From assembly GCA_026874595.1 (NCBI GenBank), contig CM049306.1:63866019-63930018 (forward strand): DNA of 64,000 nt, given 5' to 3'. How positions within the stretch are numbered: the stretch's first letter is position 1; the number at the start of each line of letters is the position of its first letter. The notes under the pieces are model-generated. The model was not told where the DNA came from. It searched no databases and worked only from the letters and a program-made list of their open reading frames with translations. The position numbers and the translations under genes were made by a program. This document shows positions 13,020-25,469 of the stretch, piece after piece. This stretch comes from Sipunculus nudus (lineage: Eukaryota > Annelida > Sipuncula > Golfingiida > Sipunculidae).

Positions 13020-13160
13020 CATCAAATCATAAACCCTGATGAAATAAGAGCGGAGGGCATTGTCCTTGATGAAGGTCACAACCCCACAGCATCGCTTGTT
13101 CCAACGGTTGCAGCTTGGCCCTTCAGCTAAAAATAGCTGCACCACACCTGTAGCCAAAGT
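13020..13160 (-). CDS. WASL: WASP/N-WASP-family protein, coding exon 2 (WH1/EVH1 domain)
   Basis: The minus strand from 13160 to 13020 is 47 codons with no stop. It is flanked by an AG acceptor at 13161-13162 ('cttttgcag') and a GTAAGT donor at 13014-13019. The peptide contains GVVQLFLAEG, then WNKRCCGVV, then KDNALRSYFIRVYDL. This is the characteristic first half of the WH1 domain of WASP and N-WASP: a central strand, a basic-cysteine turn, then 'G.V.F.KD....SYFIR..D'. WH1 binds WIP-type proline motifs and regulates Arp2/3-driven actin assembly. Exon 1 at 38568-38669 joins in phase 0 to give '...TRCV-TLATGVVQ'. Later exons (rest of WH1, GBD, proline-rich and VCA regions) are not in the window and should lie left of position 1. 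WASP versus N-WASP cannot be separated; a retained exon of a dead copy is possible but unlikely, given intact splice sites. Confidence 0.88.
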
Positions 13161-13414
13161 CTGCAAAAGCCATCATGATATCAGTTAAAAATGACATTGT
13201 AACAGGACATAGGATTATACAGAGGGCAGGGCAGTCATCAAATCAGGACTTTGAAAACAAGGGACCCATGGTAAGCTGATTTTTTTTTTTAAATTGAAGC
13301 AAATGCATAAAAAACATATTTCTATTGTTTTTTTACATATTAGCATTTCAAAATTAAAGAGGTAATGGCAATGCTATATAGCTGAGAGAACCCTGTACTA
13401 GAAACTTTCTTGTA

Positions 13415-14020
13415 AACAAGGGACCCATGGGTCACGGCGCTCAGCTGTTATATATGATTAAAAATTTGATTTTGAAATGAGGCACATGCTGGTTTTGTGT
13501 GGAAATAAATATAAGCTGTATTATGAGTTGTTGGTGTTTAGCTTATGTATGATTTTGATAGTTTCTTTGGAGACAGGGAAGAGATTGATTTCAATTATTT
13601 TATTAACAAATGGAGTGCTACTGTCATACAGATTTTGACTTGGCCATATAACTGATAAGCAGCACATATAAGATAAGAGTTTAACTATATATTAAAATTT
13701 AATAACAAATATTGTGCCAAATATAATTTCTATTAAAAATAATAAGAGAATCATATGATTTTTTAAATAAAATATAACTGAAATGATTTTGAAAATAATA
13801 TTATAGAATATATTCATGAATGCATTCATGAATACATTTTGAAAGTATTTGCACTGGTATTCAAATACTTTCATTTTTACCTGAATTCCCATTCTTATGC
13901 AAGAAATTTTATAATGGAGTACATATTCATATTCATATTCATATACATTTGCAAAGTATTCGCACCATGTCTGGTATTTATTCAGTTTTAGCCAAACAAT
14001 GATGTTGAGAATCCAGAATA
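13415..14020 (+). repeat. 5' fragment of family B
   Basis: It starts 'aacaagggacccatgggtca' with the GACCCATGGGTC palindrome and follows the family B sequence. It breaks off at 'gagaatccagaatat' where family A copy 2 begins with another 'aacaaaggacccatgggt'. The 3' microsatellite and hairpin are missing here. The 114-codon minus ORF at 13692-14036 is low-complexity Ile/Tyr/Phe repeat translation. Confidence 0.65.
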
Positions 14021-14965
14021 TAAACAAAGGACCCATGGGTCACGACGCCCAGCTTAAGTTCAAAATTTTTGCAAATGCAAAATATGAAAAATATTCTATT
14101 GTAATGTTTTTCATTTAGATAAGCATATGAGAGGAAAGGGCCCTCCTACTTGGTTATAGTAAAGTTTTCAATATGTGATTGCAAACTAATACTCTGACAA
14201 GACTGTCATGAAGAAAAACAGTTAAAGTTTTGAGATACTGTGATGCATATGAAAATTTTACAGATGGACAGGCAAGTGGACAGAATGGACTAATACCTTT
14301 TTTTTCACTTTCAAGGGAATAATGCATTTAAGTTTATATATATAAGCCTATTTATTTAGCATATCCACTTTTTTCATTTATAGTTTTTATCTGATTCATT
14401 TTTTTTTTTATTTACAAGTGTTATAAATTTGTAATATAAAAACTGAAAATATAAGTTAAAATATTAGAATTCTAAGTTGCAATCATTATATATCCAGATT
14501 GTAGCTCATATTGGGTCATATTATGCATACACATATATTTTATTATTTTTAAATCAAATGTTTAAACTGAATGTAAAAGACTAGATGTGTCGGAATGACA
14601 CGAATGCCCCCGCCTGGGGCAAATTAGAAACATCTGTTAAATTTTGTAAAATTTTTTAAGTTCAGGAAGTGTTGTATGGTCAAAAGTAGGTCAACAAGGG
14701 CAAAATGCAAACTCGATCTGTAAAGGATCATTTTCAAGCAACACACCAAAAATCAGGCCAGTATCTGCAGGCATTGTGAAAAAAGTACATATATGTGCAT
14801 TTTTCATGAAAATTTCTGTCTTTCATGAAATTTTCTATGTTCAGGATCTGTCATATGGTGAAAAATAGGTTAACTGGGACGAAACGCGAACTCGATCTGT
14901 AAGTGGTCATTATGTGCCCACAGACCAAACATTAGGCCAGTATCTGTAAGCATTGCATTGTGAAA

Positions 14966-17900
14966 CTAGAATATTAGCAAAAGTTGATAATTATTTATAA
15001 ATTTAAATTGGAGAGGTATATACCATGTTTCATAACAATCCACCAAATGCTTCCTGAGAAATAAGCTCCTAAGTTTTTTTCTATACTAAGCTCTGGGACC
15101 TTGAAAAGTAGGTCAAGATCACCCATCTTTGAACTTGACCAAGATTTTGTAAATATAATGCAATAGCACTGAAGAAATGAAGTTCCTGTGTTGAACACCT
15201 TTGGAGATATCCTGCACAAAAGGCCAAAATTGAAAAAATCCGATAAAATTTCATTAAAAATCAGAAATTGCAGGTGGCGCCACCAAAATTGTGCAGCACA
15301 TACAGACCATCAGTCCCAATGACCATAGTAAGTTTTGTGAAAATCCACACAATGGTTCCTGAGATATAAACTTCTGAGTGTTTTTCTTTAATCAGCTCTA
15401 AAATGTAGAACAAGGGACCTATGGGTCACGACGCTCAGCTGTTATATATGATAAAAAAATATTATTTAGAAATGAGGCACATGCTGGTTTTGTGTGGTAA
15501 TAAATATAAGCTGTATTATGAGTTGTTGTTGTTAAGCTTATGTATGATTTTGATAGTACCTTTGGAGACAGGGAAGAGGATTGATTTCATTTATTTTATT
15601 AACAAATGGAGTACTATTGTCACACAGATTTTGACTTGGCCATATAACTTATAAGCAGAACATATAATATAAGAGTTTAACTATTTATTAAAAAAAATAC
15701 AAATATTGTCCCAAATATAATTTTTATTAAAAATAATAAGAGAATCATATGATTTTTTAAAATGAATTATAACTGATATGATTATTAAAATAATATTAAA
15801 GAATATATTCATAATTGCATTCATGAATACATTTTGAAAGTATCTGCACGAGTATTCATATATTTTCATTTTTACCTGAATTCCCATTCTTTATGCAAGA
15901 AATTTTATAATGGAGTACAAAATCATATTCGTATTTAAATACAATTACAAAGTATTTGCACCATGTCAGGTATTTATTCAGTTTTCACCAAACAATGATG
16001 TTGAGAATCCAGAATATACAAAATTCACACATTTAAATAATGATCATAAGTACCTGGTTTTATGGCTTTTATTTATATTAAAAAATAACTGTAAAAAATT
16101 CATTTTGGACTAATTTCACATCAATGTACACACTAGACACAGCAGGAATCTAGATTAATATTATCAACTGCATCTTTGTCTAATTTCCTTCATATGATCC
16201 CTAATGATTAGTAATGAATAATATGATTTACTTCTTTATCATTAAAATTGAACTGAAAAATGCCATAGGTGACTGCATGGTGTTATTTGGAATATGTGAC
16301 ATTCTACCCATCGATACAAGATTCTTATATCATCAGTAACTGCAAGTTAATTTCCTGTTATTAACAAATTCCTTTTCTATTTTTCTTTAATTTGTTATTA
16401 AAAACCAATAAAAATTTATTAATTTATTGTTTTTTGTTATGTTGTTGGTTAAAACTACTAGATGAGTTGGGTTGGACACCTGGATCAACTGTGGCTTGCC
16501 ATAAGCTGCCTGGATTCCATGTATGCCTCGCCTCAAGCGTGCATAATTTGATGAAAGGTCAACAAGGTCAACATACATGTGACTCAAGAGGGGCTGGAGA
16601 GAGCCAAAGTCTGACAGGGTCTCATAAAAAACATTAATAAAAGCTACAATTTTTGGCCAATTTCTTTCAGCTTTCTAAACTTAAAAGCTGAAATGCTTAT
16701 GTGTACATGATATGAAAATTATATCAACAGTGCTCACGGGAAACAAACATGCCATGGTCACAGTTGGGCAAAATTTAAGGTACTAATTTTATATTTATAC
16801 TAAATAAAATTTGAAAAATTCAGAACTAATTTTGGGTATTCAATTGAATCTTGATTAAATAATGTTACATCCCTGACAAAAAAATCTCTAGCTTCAGCAA
16901 TGCTCTTGTTAAGGGAGTAAATATATTTCTTGATTTTTTACAAAGTGCATTATGTTTGGGCCCATAACTTAAAACAATTACACAATACTGACATCATTCT
17001 GGCATGTGCATAGAGAATGAAAAATATGTATATTATTTATGATTAAAGTCAGATCAGTGGTTTTGATATTAGGCAGTCTTGAAGTGTAACAATGGGTTTT
17101 TAATGGAAAAATGAAGTTTTTGATTAATATCTCGAATGTCCTAGTGACCAAATTCTTGGCATGGTAGGGCATTTTGGAGACATCTAACTGTATGCCGAAT
17201 TTAAGGAACTTAGAGCTGAAGCTGGGGAGCTGAGCTCTTGCAAACTGCATAACACCAGCTTGATGTAAACAATATGTTACATGGTGCTTGAAAACTTGAT
17301 TAAATCTACAGTTTTTTATCAACTGGTTTCAAATTTTTGGTGTTAACAGTTGAAATGCTAACAAAAACATGCTGTGAAAATTAAATCCACAGTACTTACA
17401 GGAAAAAAACGTGCCATGGTCAAAGTTGGGCAAAATTTAAGGTACCAATTTTTTATTTTTATTAATATTTTAAAAAATTTAAAAGATTTTCATCTAATTT
17501 TGGGTATACAATTTAATTTTAATTAATTAAAGTTATATTACTGGAAAAAAGGTCCATAGCATTAACATTTTTTGTGTTAAGTGATCAAATATCTTTTCTG
17601 ATTTTTTACAAAATGCATTATGTTTGGGCCCATAACTTTTTTAAATTAAATAATACAGACATAATTTCTGGCATGTACATAGGAACTATATAGAGGAATA
17701 TTTATGGTTAATATGAGGTAAAACAGATGAGTGGTTTTGATATTAGGCAGTCCTGAAGTGTGAAAATAGGTTTTAAATAAAAAATTGAGGTTTTTCCTTA
17801 ATTTCTCAAAGGAACGAAGTTGCAAACACCCAGTTTTCGGCTAGGTAGGAGATCTTGGGGACATCTAACATTATGCCGAATTTTGGATTCCTAGGTCTTA

Positions 17901-18256
17901 CGGTTTCAAAACGTGCCACATCTACGGACGGACGGACGGACGGACGGACGGACAGACGGACGGACGACGGACAATGGACCACGACTATAGCTCAGATGAC
18001 TTATAGTCAGCTGAGCTAAAAATGGGTCAAGGTCCCCATCTTCGAACTTGACCGAGATTTTATCAATATACATCTTCACTGATGAAATAAAAATTCCAAC
18101 GGTGAATCCTTTTAGACATATCCCGCTCACAAGGTTAAAGTTAACAGACGCGGAACAGACGGACGGACGGACAGACAGACACCGGACAGACAGATGGACA
18201 GACGGACAGCTTGGGTGACGACAATAGCCCATCAGCCTATGAGCTGTGGGCTAAAA
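14966..18256 (+). mobile_element. Element C nested in the 181-bp-repeat element
   Basis: It begins near 'ctagaatattagcaaaag'. It ends with an (ACGG)n microsatellite (18158-18209) and a hairpin in which AGCCCA pairs with TGTGGGCT, then 'aaaaa'. It interrupts the 181-bp array, whose sequence resumes at about 18257. Its own body is interrupted by family B copy ii at 15409-18020; 'ctaaaatgtag' on the left continues with 'gggtcaaggtcc' on the right. The minus ORF at 17906-18232 simply reads the GACGG microsatellites as Arg/Pro/Ser-Val repeats. Confidence 0.55.
15409..18020 (+). mobile_element. Family B non-autonomous element, copy ii (uninterrupted)
   Basis: This is the cleanest full-length copy, about 2.6 kb. 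The left end is 'aacaagggacctatgggtca'. It contains the 'tgagttgggttggacacctg' block at about 16468 and two ~660-bp monomers (near 16760 and 17420). The right end is an eight-unit GACG microsatellite, the AGCTCAG/CTGAGCT hairpin and 'ctaaaaa'. It preserves the empty site for the 1965-bp transposon at 15554 and the empty site for the solo LTR at about 17160. Confidence 0.7.
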
Positions 18257-20211
18257 ACTGCTGTACATGTGTATTTGTCATGAAAATTTCTATTTTTCAT
18301 GAATTTTTCTAAGTTTAGGAGCCGTAAAATGGTCAAAAGTATTCAACAGGGACGAAACGCGAACTCGATCTGTAACTGGACATTATCTGCCCACACACCA
18401 AAAATCAGGCCAATATCTGCAGGCATTGCGGAAAAAAGTCCGTACATGTGTATTTGTCATGAAAATTTCTATTTTTCATGAAATTTTCTAAGTTTAGGAG
18501 CCGTAAAACTGTCAAAAGTAGGTCAACCGGGACGAAACGCGAACTCGATCTGTAACTGGTCATTATCTGCCCACAAACCAAAAATCAGGCCAATATCTGC
18601 AGGCATTGCAAAAAAAAGTCCGTACATGTGTATTTGTCATGAAAATTTCTATTTTTCATGAAATTTTCTAAGTTTAGGAGCCGTAAAACGGTCAAAAGTA
18701 GGTCAACCGGGACGAAACGCGAACTCAATCTGTAACTGGTCATTATCTGCCAACACACCAAAAATCAGGCCAATATCTGCAGGCATTGCGAAAAAAAGTC
18801 CGTACAACTGTTTGATTTCGGAATGACGGAATGACGGAATGACGGACATGGGTAAAACTATATGCCCCGGCCACTTTGTGGCGGGGGCATAAAAATAATG
18901 CCACAACATGGCATCTACAAAATTATTCCTTGAATCCCTATTAAAAAGTTTTGCACATTGGAGTTTTCAGTACATGCTTAATTTTATTCACTGAAATAAA
19001 ATAAAAGATTCAGTAAATTTGATAAAATAAAAACATCTTTTCAAATAAAGTATACACACTGTTGGTTGAATGAGGGACAAACAATATCATTATGCTAATT
19101 ACAATCTCAGCTATAATTAATTACTGGAATTAATAGTCAATTTCACACCTGGTGAAGTTTTACTCTTCTGAAGTAAAGCATTACTTATCTGATGAACATC
19201 CACACTTTCATAGCAATACATCACTTTGTGGACACAATTAAATGTGCACTTTAATCATTGTAGCCCTGGTGGTACAATACTAAATCTAAAATGTAGCATG
19301 TCCATGAATAAAATAAAATACAGAAAATTATAACATTCATCTAGTTTATGCACCAGCTGGGGGGGGGGGGGGTGAGTGCAGGGCAGAGGGGAAGCCTGCT
19401 AGTAGTGGCCAAGCTGGGCCAAGGCAAGCTGCCTGGGGTGGGTTCAAAATTCAAGTGAAGGCTGTACTACTAGGTGGGCCACATGTAAACAACACTTGAC
19501 ATGGTGTATGAAAACCTGAATAAAAGCTTCTCTTTTCAAACAATTACTTTCAGATTTTAAAAGATTAAATCCTTATGTATATATGCTGTGAAAATCAAAT
19601 CAACAGTGCTTACAGGGAAAAAACGTGCCACTGCCAAAGTTGGACAAAATTTAAGGTATTGATTTTTTATTTATGCTAATAACTTGGAAAATTTGCAAAA
19701 TTCAGATCTAATTTTGGGCAAACAATTGAATCTTGATTAAATAAAGTTATATTCCTGAAAAAAAAGATTCCAGCTTCAGCAATTCTCATGTTAAGTGAGC
19801 AAATATATTTCCTGATTTTTAAAAAATTGCATTATATTTGGGCCTATAACTTCAAAATAATACCCAAAACTGACCTAATTTTTGGTATGTGCACAGAAAA
19901 TGTATGGAAGATTATGAATACTAAATATGATCAAAAACAGATCAGTGGTTTTGATATTAGGCAGCCTTGAAGTGTAACAATGGCTTTTTTATTGAAAACG
20001 AAGGTTTTTCCTTAATACCTCGAAGGAACTAAGTTCTAATGACCCAATTTTCGGTATGGTAGGAGATTTTGGGGACATCTAATGGTATGCAAAATTTTGG
20101 ATTCGTAGGTCCAACGATTTTAAAACGTGCCCTGTTTACGGCCGGACGGCCGGACGACGGACAAAGGACCACGACTATAGCTCAGATGACTTATATTCAG
20201 CTTAGCTAAAA

Positions 20212-20443
20212 ATCAATATTTTCAATATTAATCATAGATAACCTGAAATCTAAGTGCCTAGGGGCATGATGTAACGGATGCTGATAAACTGATGCCAGGC
20301 TAGATGTATCTGCTTCGCACAGCTAACATATATGGTAAAATGACTCAATTCAATATTTATAATTCAGCCATAATTCATTCTTCGGAACCATAAAAGACAA
20401 TTATTATAAGAATTATTAAGGGGATTATTCTTGTAAAATATTA
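20212..20443 (+). repeat. ~230-bp interspersed repeat G, copy 1
   Basis: This segment ('ataacctgaaatctaagtgc', 'gatgctgataaactg', 'gtaaaatattaaacaa') is repeated with minor changes at 28025-28260. In this copy family D begins immediately after 'ttaaacaa', so family D inserted at the edge of this repeat. No coding potential. Confidence 0.55.
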
Positions 20444-21825
20444 AACAAGGTCTACAGGCCTAACGCGAACCTGTGCATTGGGAAATACACCAGGTATAAT
20501 GCTTCAATGCTGGACCATTACTTCTCATGTATATGAACAATGCAAGTACTAAACATTTTGAATAAGAAACAATTACACAAACATCACTGCTGGAATTCTG
20601 GCATGGGTGCACACAACACATAAATGATTGTAACTGGCACCACCAGTCTTGTATACAACAAAGCTATCACAGATATATACATATGCCCAATTTCAGACTG
20701 ATATATCAAACCCCTCCTGAAAATAAGCAGGGACACACACTGTGCAAAAATTATTGTAGGTGGCACCACCAGTCTTGTATATGACAAAGCTATTTGTTTT
20801 GTATATATATGCCCAATTTCAGGCTGATATATCAAATTCCTCTGTAGATATAAGCAGGCACATACACTGTGCAAAAGTCATTGTAGGTGGCGACACCTGT
20901 CTTGTGAATGAGAAAGCCATCAAAGACACATAGACAGGTCAAAATATCTGGCCAATACATCAAACTTACCTTGAGTCTGATGCATGGGGCTGACCAGGCT
21001 AAGGTGAAAAGGCAGTTGCCCTGAGTGAACTGTGACAAATTTGCTGGCTCAAGCCACTGCACTGAGTGCACTCATGACCTGCAGCTGGCTAGACTGAGTG
21101 AACTTTTGACCTGTAATTGGCTGCACTGAGTGAACTCTTGACCTGTTGCATAATCTGAAACATTTGGCAGCTGCCAAAGCTATAAATAAATTGAGGCTGA
21201 ACTTTGGTGACAAATCTGATGCAGTGGGAAGTCTGCCAACGCTATTAATAGAATGCAGCTACTGCACTGAGTGAACTCCTGACCCAAACCTGGCTGCACT
21301 GAGTGAACTCTTGACCTGTTGCCTAATCTGATACAGTTGGCAGTCTGCCAAAGCTATACATAGATCCAGACTGACCTCTAGCCTGTTGCAAAATCTGAAA
21401 TAGTAGCCACACCATTGCATAAGCTCATGCAGGGGCCCTGCCCTCAGGGGCATGACACCCATGAAGTGATCACATGGTGCCCATGAGGTGATCACATGCC
21501 TTGTGCTTGGCTGCACTGATTGAACTCTTGACCTATATCTGGCTGCACTGAATGAACTCTTGATCTGTTGCCAAATCTGAAACAGTTGGCAGTTTCTCAA
21601 CCTATTAAAAGATACAGACACAATCATGGCCTGTTGGTAAAACTGTTTACACATACTGAAAGACTTTGGCTAAAATGCTTTTTTTTCAAGCTGATATATT
21701 CATAAACCTTTTATCAAAATATCTAGAATAATAAAAGATGCAGTCCTTTCATCATTAAAGGTCCAATAATTCTGCCAAAAATCATTCAAGTAAACTTGAA
21801 CAAAGGCCACCTAAGAATAATTTTT
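20444..21825 (+). mobile_element. Family D non-autonomous element, copy 2 (3' end lost)
   Basis: It starts 'aacaaggtctacaggcctaa', matching copy 1 at 11491, and has the same 'ctgcactgagtgaactc' sub-repeats at about 21055-21310 and 21500-21560. It runs into DIRS reverse-transcriptase sequence at about 21825 and lacks the terminal 'gagctaaaac'. The 131-codon minus ORF at 21259-21654 reads the sub-repeats and is not a gene. Confidence 0.55.
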
Positions 21826-21830
21826 GTGCA

Positions 21831-22640
21831 ATGTTACACATGACACCGAACTGTTTTATGGCATCACTGGATCTGAAGGATGCTTATTATTCAGTTCCTG
21901 TAGCACAATGTTACCAAAAGTATCTCAAATTTAGATGGGAAGGTAAACTCTACAATTACACCTGCCTTCCAAATGGTCTCGTATCAGCACCCAGAATTTT
22001 TACAAAATTGATGAAACCTGTTTTGGCACACTTGAGATTAAAAGGACACATATCCAGTATTTATCTGGACGATTTGTACTTGCAGGCTGAGTCGGAATTT
22101 GTCTGTCAGAAAAATATCAGTGACACAGTTCAATTACTTACATCACTGGGGTTTTTTGTGCATGAACAAAAGTCTGTACTTAAACCGGTACATGCTATTG
22201 ACCATTTAGGGTTTACCTTAAATTCTCACACAATGGAGATCATGTTGACAGCTGAGAAAAAATCTAACCTGGTAAAATTGCTTACAGACAGGATCAGTGA
22301 GCCTCAGTGCACAATCAGGCAAGCAGCTAAACTGATTGGCTGCTTAGTTTCGGCTTTACCTGGTGTCCATTATGGTGAGCTTCACTACAGATCCTTAGAA
22401 ATTGAAAAAATCAGAGCACTGCAGTTAAGTAAAGGCAAATTTGATTCAAACATGGAATTTAGCCACCAATCATTAAAGGACATGAAATGCTGGCTAGCAA
22501 ACATTGACATGCCAAAACCCATAAATGTTCACAGTTGTGACTGCTCCCTTCAAACAGATGCATCAACCCAAGGATGGGGTGCAGTTTTCCAAAACATGAG
22601 TACTGGGGGTAGATGGGCTGAACATGAAACATCAGATCAT
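21831..22640 (+). pseudogene. DIRS reverse transcriptase and start of RNase H (5' part)
   Basis: The frame runs about 270 codons from sequence equivalent to 'TPNCFMASLDLKDAYY' through 'LPNGLVSAPRIFTK'. The catalytic box is YLDD (IYLDDLYL), with a Gly-rich 'DHLGFTLNS' segment after it. The RNase H domain opens with LQTDASTQGWGAVFQ, giving its first Asp. Reading then enters the inserted transposon at 22642, so residues from 'TVKVVAEV' onward are not DIRS protein. Deleting the insertion and one TA rejoins the frame as 'HETSDH' plus 'INVLELKA', where Glu is the second RNase H catalytic residue. The upstream RT fingers and gag are missing. Confidence 0.85.
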
Positions 22641-22641
22641 A

Positions 22642-24606
22642 CCGTAAAAGTCGTTGCAGAAGTCGCGACTTGTACTAGGAAATGGAATTCTAAAAACAAG
22701 AATTTTCTAGCAAAGTCAGGGTGCGACTTATAATACGTACTTATCTCGTCTCAGTCAGCTTTCCCGGTATGTGGGACAACGGCAGTTGAGCGATAATCGG
22801 CGATACTTCTAGCCATTGCTTTGTGAAACGTCTTTCCCCAATATTTTACACCTTTAACAATCTCTTATAAAAACCTTCCTTATATTTTGTGAACTGGTAT
22901 AATTCTCATTTTATTAACATGAAATACAAATTATAAATTTGCCCAGTTTAAGGCCTACCCGTTCTGACAAGTCGCAATTCAAGTGACACTTCCTAATCTG
23001 CGTTACTGTTATATCATGAATCAATTTGACGCATATGCCAGTCTGCCGCTCTTTGATGTACATTTTCTCTCCGTTTAATCTTTATGGGTATGCGTGTTAT
23101 TATGAAAAACTCGAGGTTCCATATCCGTTTATACATGTCAAGTTGCGTCAGATTCAAGCTTGATCCACTACAGACACGTCGTGAATTCTATTGCCTGTCC
23201 GGTTGATCGCTATGGTACCAGCTGACCTTTGAAGCCGTGTAGCGGAAGTTCAAGCCCCAGGTCACCCGTGCAATGACCTTTACATCCCCAGGTCAACTAA
23301 GCCTTCGTGACTAATATCCACAGTTATAAACTCCAATATTAAGAACCATCAGGTCACCGTCACCGTCTCGTGGTTTTCAAGCGTATTGGATAACAATATT
23401 ATAACGTTTCACGTGAGCTGCAAATATACGATTTGTTTCATGTTTTACCCGTTTTTCATTCATGACGATCGTATGTTCGGTCAACAATATGGCAGCACGC
23501 ATGCATTACGGTCAATCGTGCGTTGACGTATTCATGATTTTTTTTACGAAGACACATTAATAAATAAAATGAAATAACAAACACCATACAGATATATATT
23601 TGATTTACTGAAATTGCCACATACGTACCTAAATTCCACAGGAACCGGCATCGTTTGGTGTCATGACGGATCTGGTTCAACACGGCTGAGTTTGCCATAC
23701 ATCTAAGCCATTTGAATATAATAACTGATAGCGACGGTAATTGGGCTTTCCAGATATTATCAAAGAATAAAATCATTAGTCTCAGTAAATATAATACCCG
23801 TAAATTCAATCATGTTTATTTTACATTTAACTGACCGGTCAATAAAGCGTTCATTATCCCCTTGCTGACTGACATTTCAGTAATACTGTGCATGTGCCGC
23901 GCCTTGATGGTAAGTTGTAACAATTTATTCAAGGGTTACTTAATTCAGTTTTAGAGCCCTTTTCTGAAATTAGGTGAATAAATTCAATCTAAATTATTCT
24001 TTCCATCCTTCAGTTGTCTTCAATTCAAAATATGTCCAATGCGACGGATTGGGACTCGTCACGCGTGCGCAAACTAATCATAGTCTAATGAATCCACCAT
24101 ACTTATGACGATCTTTAACGATTTAAAGAGTTGCCCGATTGTGATAGTATTATTTAACTGGATAATTGCATTCTAATGTTACTTAACCTAGTAATAAACG
24201 GCAATAATGACATCGTTTCACAGCACAAAATGTTATCCGACGCAGCTGACTCTGGCACTGTACAAATCTCACTGACAATTGAACCCCGACTTTATATGTA
24301 ATGATTCTGTTTTTATTCCTTGAAAATAAGCATTGTATTAAAGTTGTCCAATTTATTTTATGTTTAAATGGTTTATCTAGTTTTTAAACCACAGTACTAC
24401 GGGGACGTTGGTTGTGGTCTTGCACCACAAGGAATGACACTTAAATTCCTTGAGTATCAGGTGGTTGGGACGCCTATGAAGTGCGGGTGCGACCTATATT
24501 ATGGACTTTTCCTGAAACCAAACTTGAACGGCTTTTCACGTGGGGGATCCTAAAAGTCGGGGTGCGACTTGTAATAAGGATGCGACTTCTGCAACGACTT
24601 TTACGG
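22642..24606 (+). mobile_element. 1965-bp non-autonomous TA-targeting DNA transposon, copy 2
   Basis: Same length and ends as 5417-7381, in the opposite orientation. TA flanks lie at 22640-22641 and 24607-24608. It splits the RNase H frame of the DIRS element exactly between His and Ile codons. The few differences from copy 1 that I noticed include 'cataccggg' versus 'catatgggg' and 'cagaacggg' versus 'cagtacggg' (given on one strand). Near-identity of two copies inserted in different hosts marks recent movement, later than the DIRS and family B insertions. The 117-codon frame recurs at 23456-23809. No transposase is recognised, so mobilisation in trans is inferred. Confidence 0.8.
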
Positions 24607-24607
24607 T

Positions 24608-25469
24608 ATTAATGTTTTAGAACTAAAGGCTGCTCAGCTTGGTCTCAAATAATTCAAAGAGTACTTAATAGGTAAACATGTTCAGTTACAAATGGATAAC
24701 AGCACTGCAGTTGCATATATACAAAATATGGGGGGGAACTCGCTCATATTGCTGTAATGATATTACATCATCAATTTGGAACTGGGCTACTGAACACAAT
24801 ATTCACCTTAGTGCAACACATATAGCTGGTATACGCACTGTGGAAGCTGACAAACAAAGCAGGGTCTTTAATGACAGGACTGAATGGACACTTGATTCTG
24901 CTATTTTTAATACTCTGACATCTCATTTTGGTAAAATTGCAGTTGACTTGTTTGCCTCAAGGTTAAATTACAAAACAAGTGCCTATTTTGCATGGAAACC
25001 AGACCCTGGTGCCCAAAGAATTGATGCGTTTAAACAGTGCTGGTCAGGTAAACTAAATTATGCCTTCCCTCCTTTCAGCTTAATGAATCGGGTCCTGCAG
25101 AAAATACAGATGGACAAAGCAGACGTGTTAATCATTGCACCATTATGGGCGACTCAGACTTGGTTCCCAGTCATGTTGAGACTGCTGTGCAGGGAACCAG
25201 TCCTCCTACCACCTACCAACAAGATTCTCAGCTTGCCACACAAGGAGGGGATAAAGCACCCACTGTCACAAAAAATGAAACTGATCGCATGTCTGCTATC
25301 AGGGAAAGTCTGCAAAAGAAAGGCATTTCAGGTAAAACTGGAGAGATTATTTTGCAATCATGGCGAACCTGAACAAAGCGGCATTATGGTACCTACATCA
25401 AAAAATGGATTAACTTCTGTATTACACAAAATTTTGATCCACTACAACCAAATTTGTCACAGATCTTAG
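24608..25469 (+). pseudogene. DIRS RNase H (3' part) and following pol domain
   Basis: After the transposon the frame reads INVLELKAAQLGLK, then a TAA, then FKEYLIGKHVQLQMDNSTAV, which carries a catalytic RNase H Asp. An extra G in a seven-G run at about 24730 shifts the frame. The continuing frame gives 'GTRSYCCNDI', 'IWNWATEHNIHLSATHI', 'DRTEWTL', 'VDLFASRLN', 'AWKPDPGAQ' and 'FPPFSLMNRVL', the conserved DIRS region after RNase H. Its 3' end overlaps the recombinase frame by about 325 bp, normal for DIRS. One stop plus one frameshift make it non-functional. Confidence 0.85.

Larger units (their letters stand above)
14581..18893 (+). mobile_element. Element with ~181-bp tandem core, copy 1 (interrupted)
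   Basis: It starts 'ctagatgtgtcggaatgaca' then 'atgcccccgcc'. It ends with a short 'gacggaatgacgg' microsatellite and a stem-loop in which GCCCCGGCCAC pairs with GTGGCGGGGGC, then 'ataaaa'. The core monomer ('gtcaaaagtaggtcaac', 'aactcgatctgtaac', 'aaaaatcaggcca') occurs at about 14682, 14859, 18333, 18511 and 18693; the last three are in tight tandem at ~180 bp. An insertion of element C between the second and third monomers explains the gap. Comparison with family A copy 1 shows the insertion point within an A-rich stretch and no clear target duplication. Confidence 0.7.
14023..20211 (+). mobile_element. Family A non-autonomous element, copy 2, hosting nested insertions
   Basis: The left end is 'aacaaaggacccatgggtca'. 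The right end has 'ggccggacggccggacgac', a degraded hairpin and 'cttagctaaaa'. Outer parts 14385-14580 and 18891-20211 align in order with 1011-3226. The join is clean: copy 1 reads 'aaaagaaaataatgcc' where copy 2 has a 4.3-kb insertion. Removing the insertion leaves about 1.9 kb. A G-run of about 14 bases lies at 19361. Confidence 0.6.

Noticed and set aside
17906-18232. 108-codon ORF rich in SVRPSV repeats
   Set aside because: Pure translation of the GACGG microsatellite; the same applies to the ORF at 9674-9967.
21259-21654. 131-codon minus-strand ORF
   Set aside because: It reads antisense through the 'ctgcactgagtgaactc' sub-repeats of family D; the equivalent region of copy 1 (about 12000-12200) does not keep the frame.
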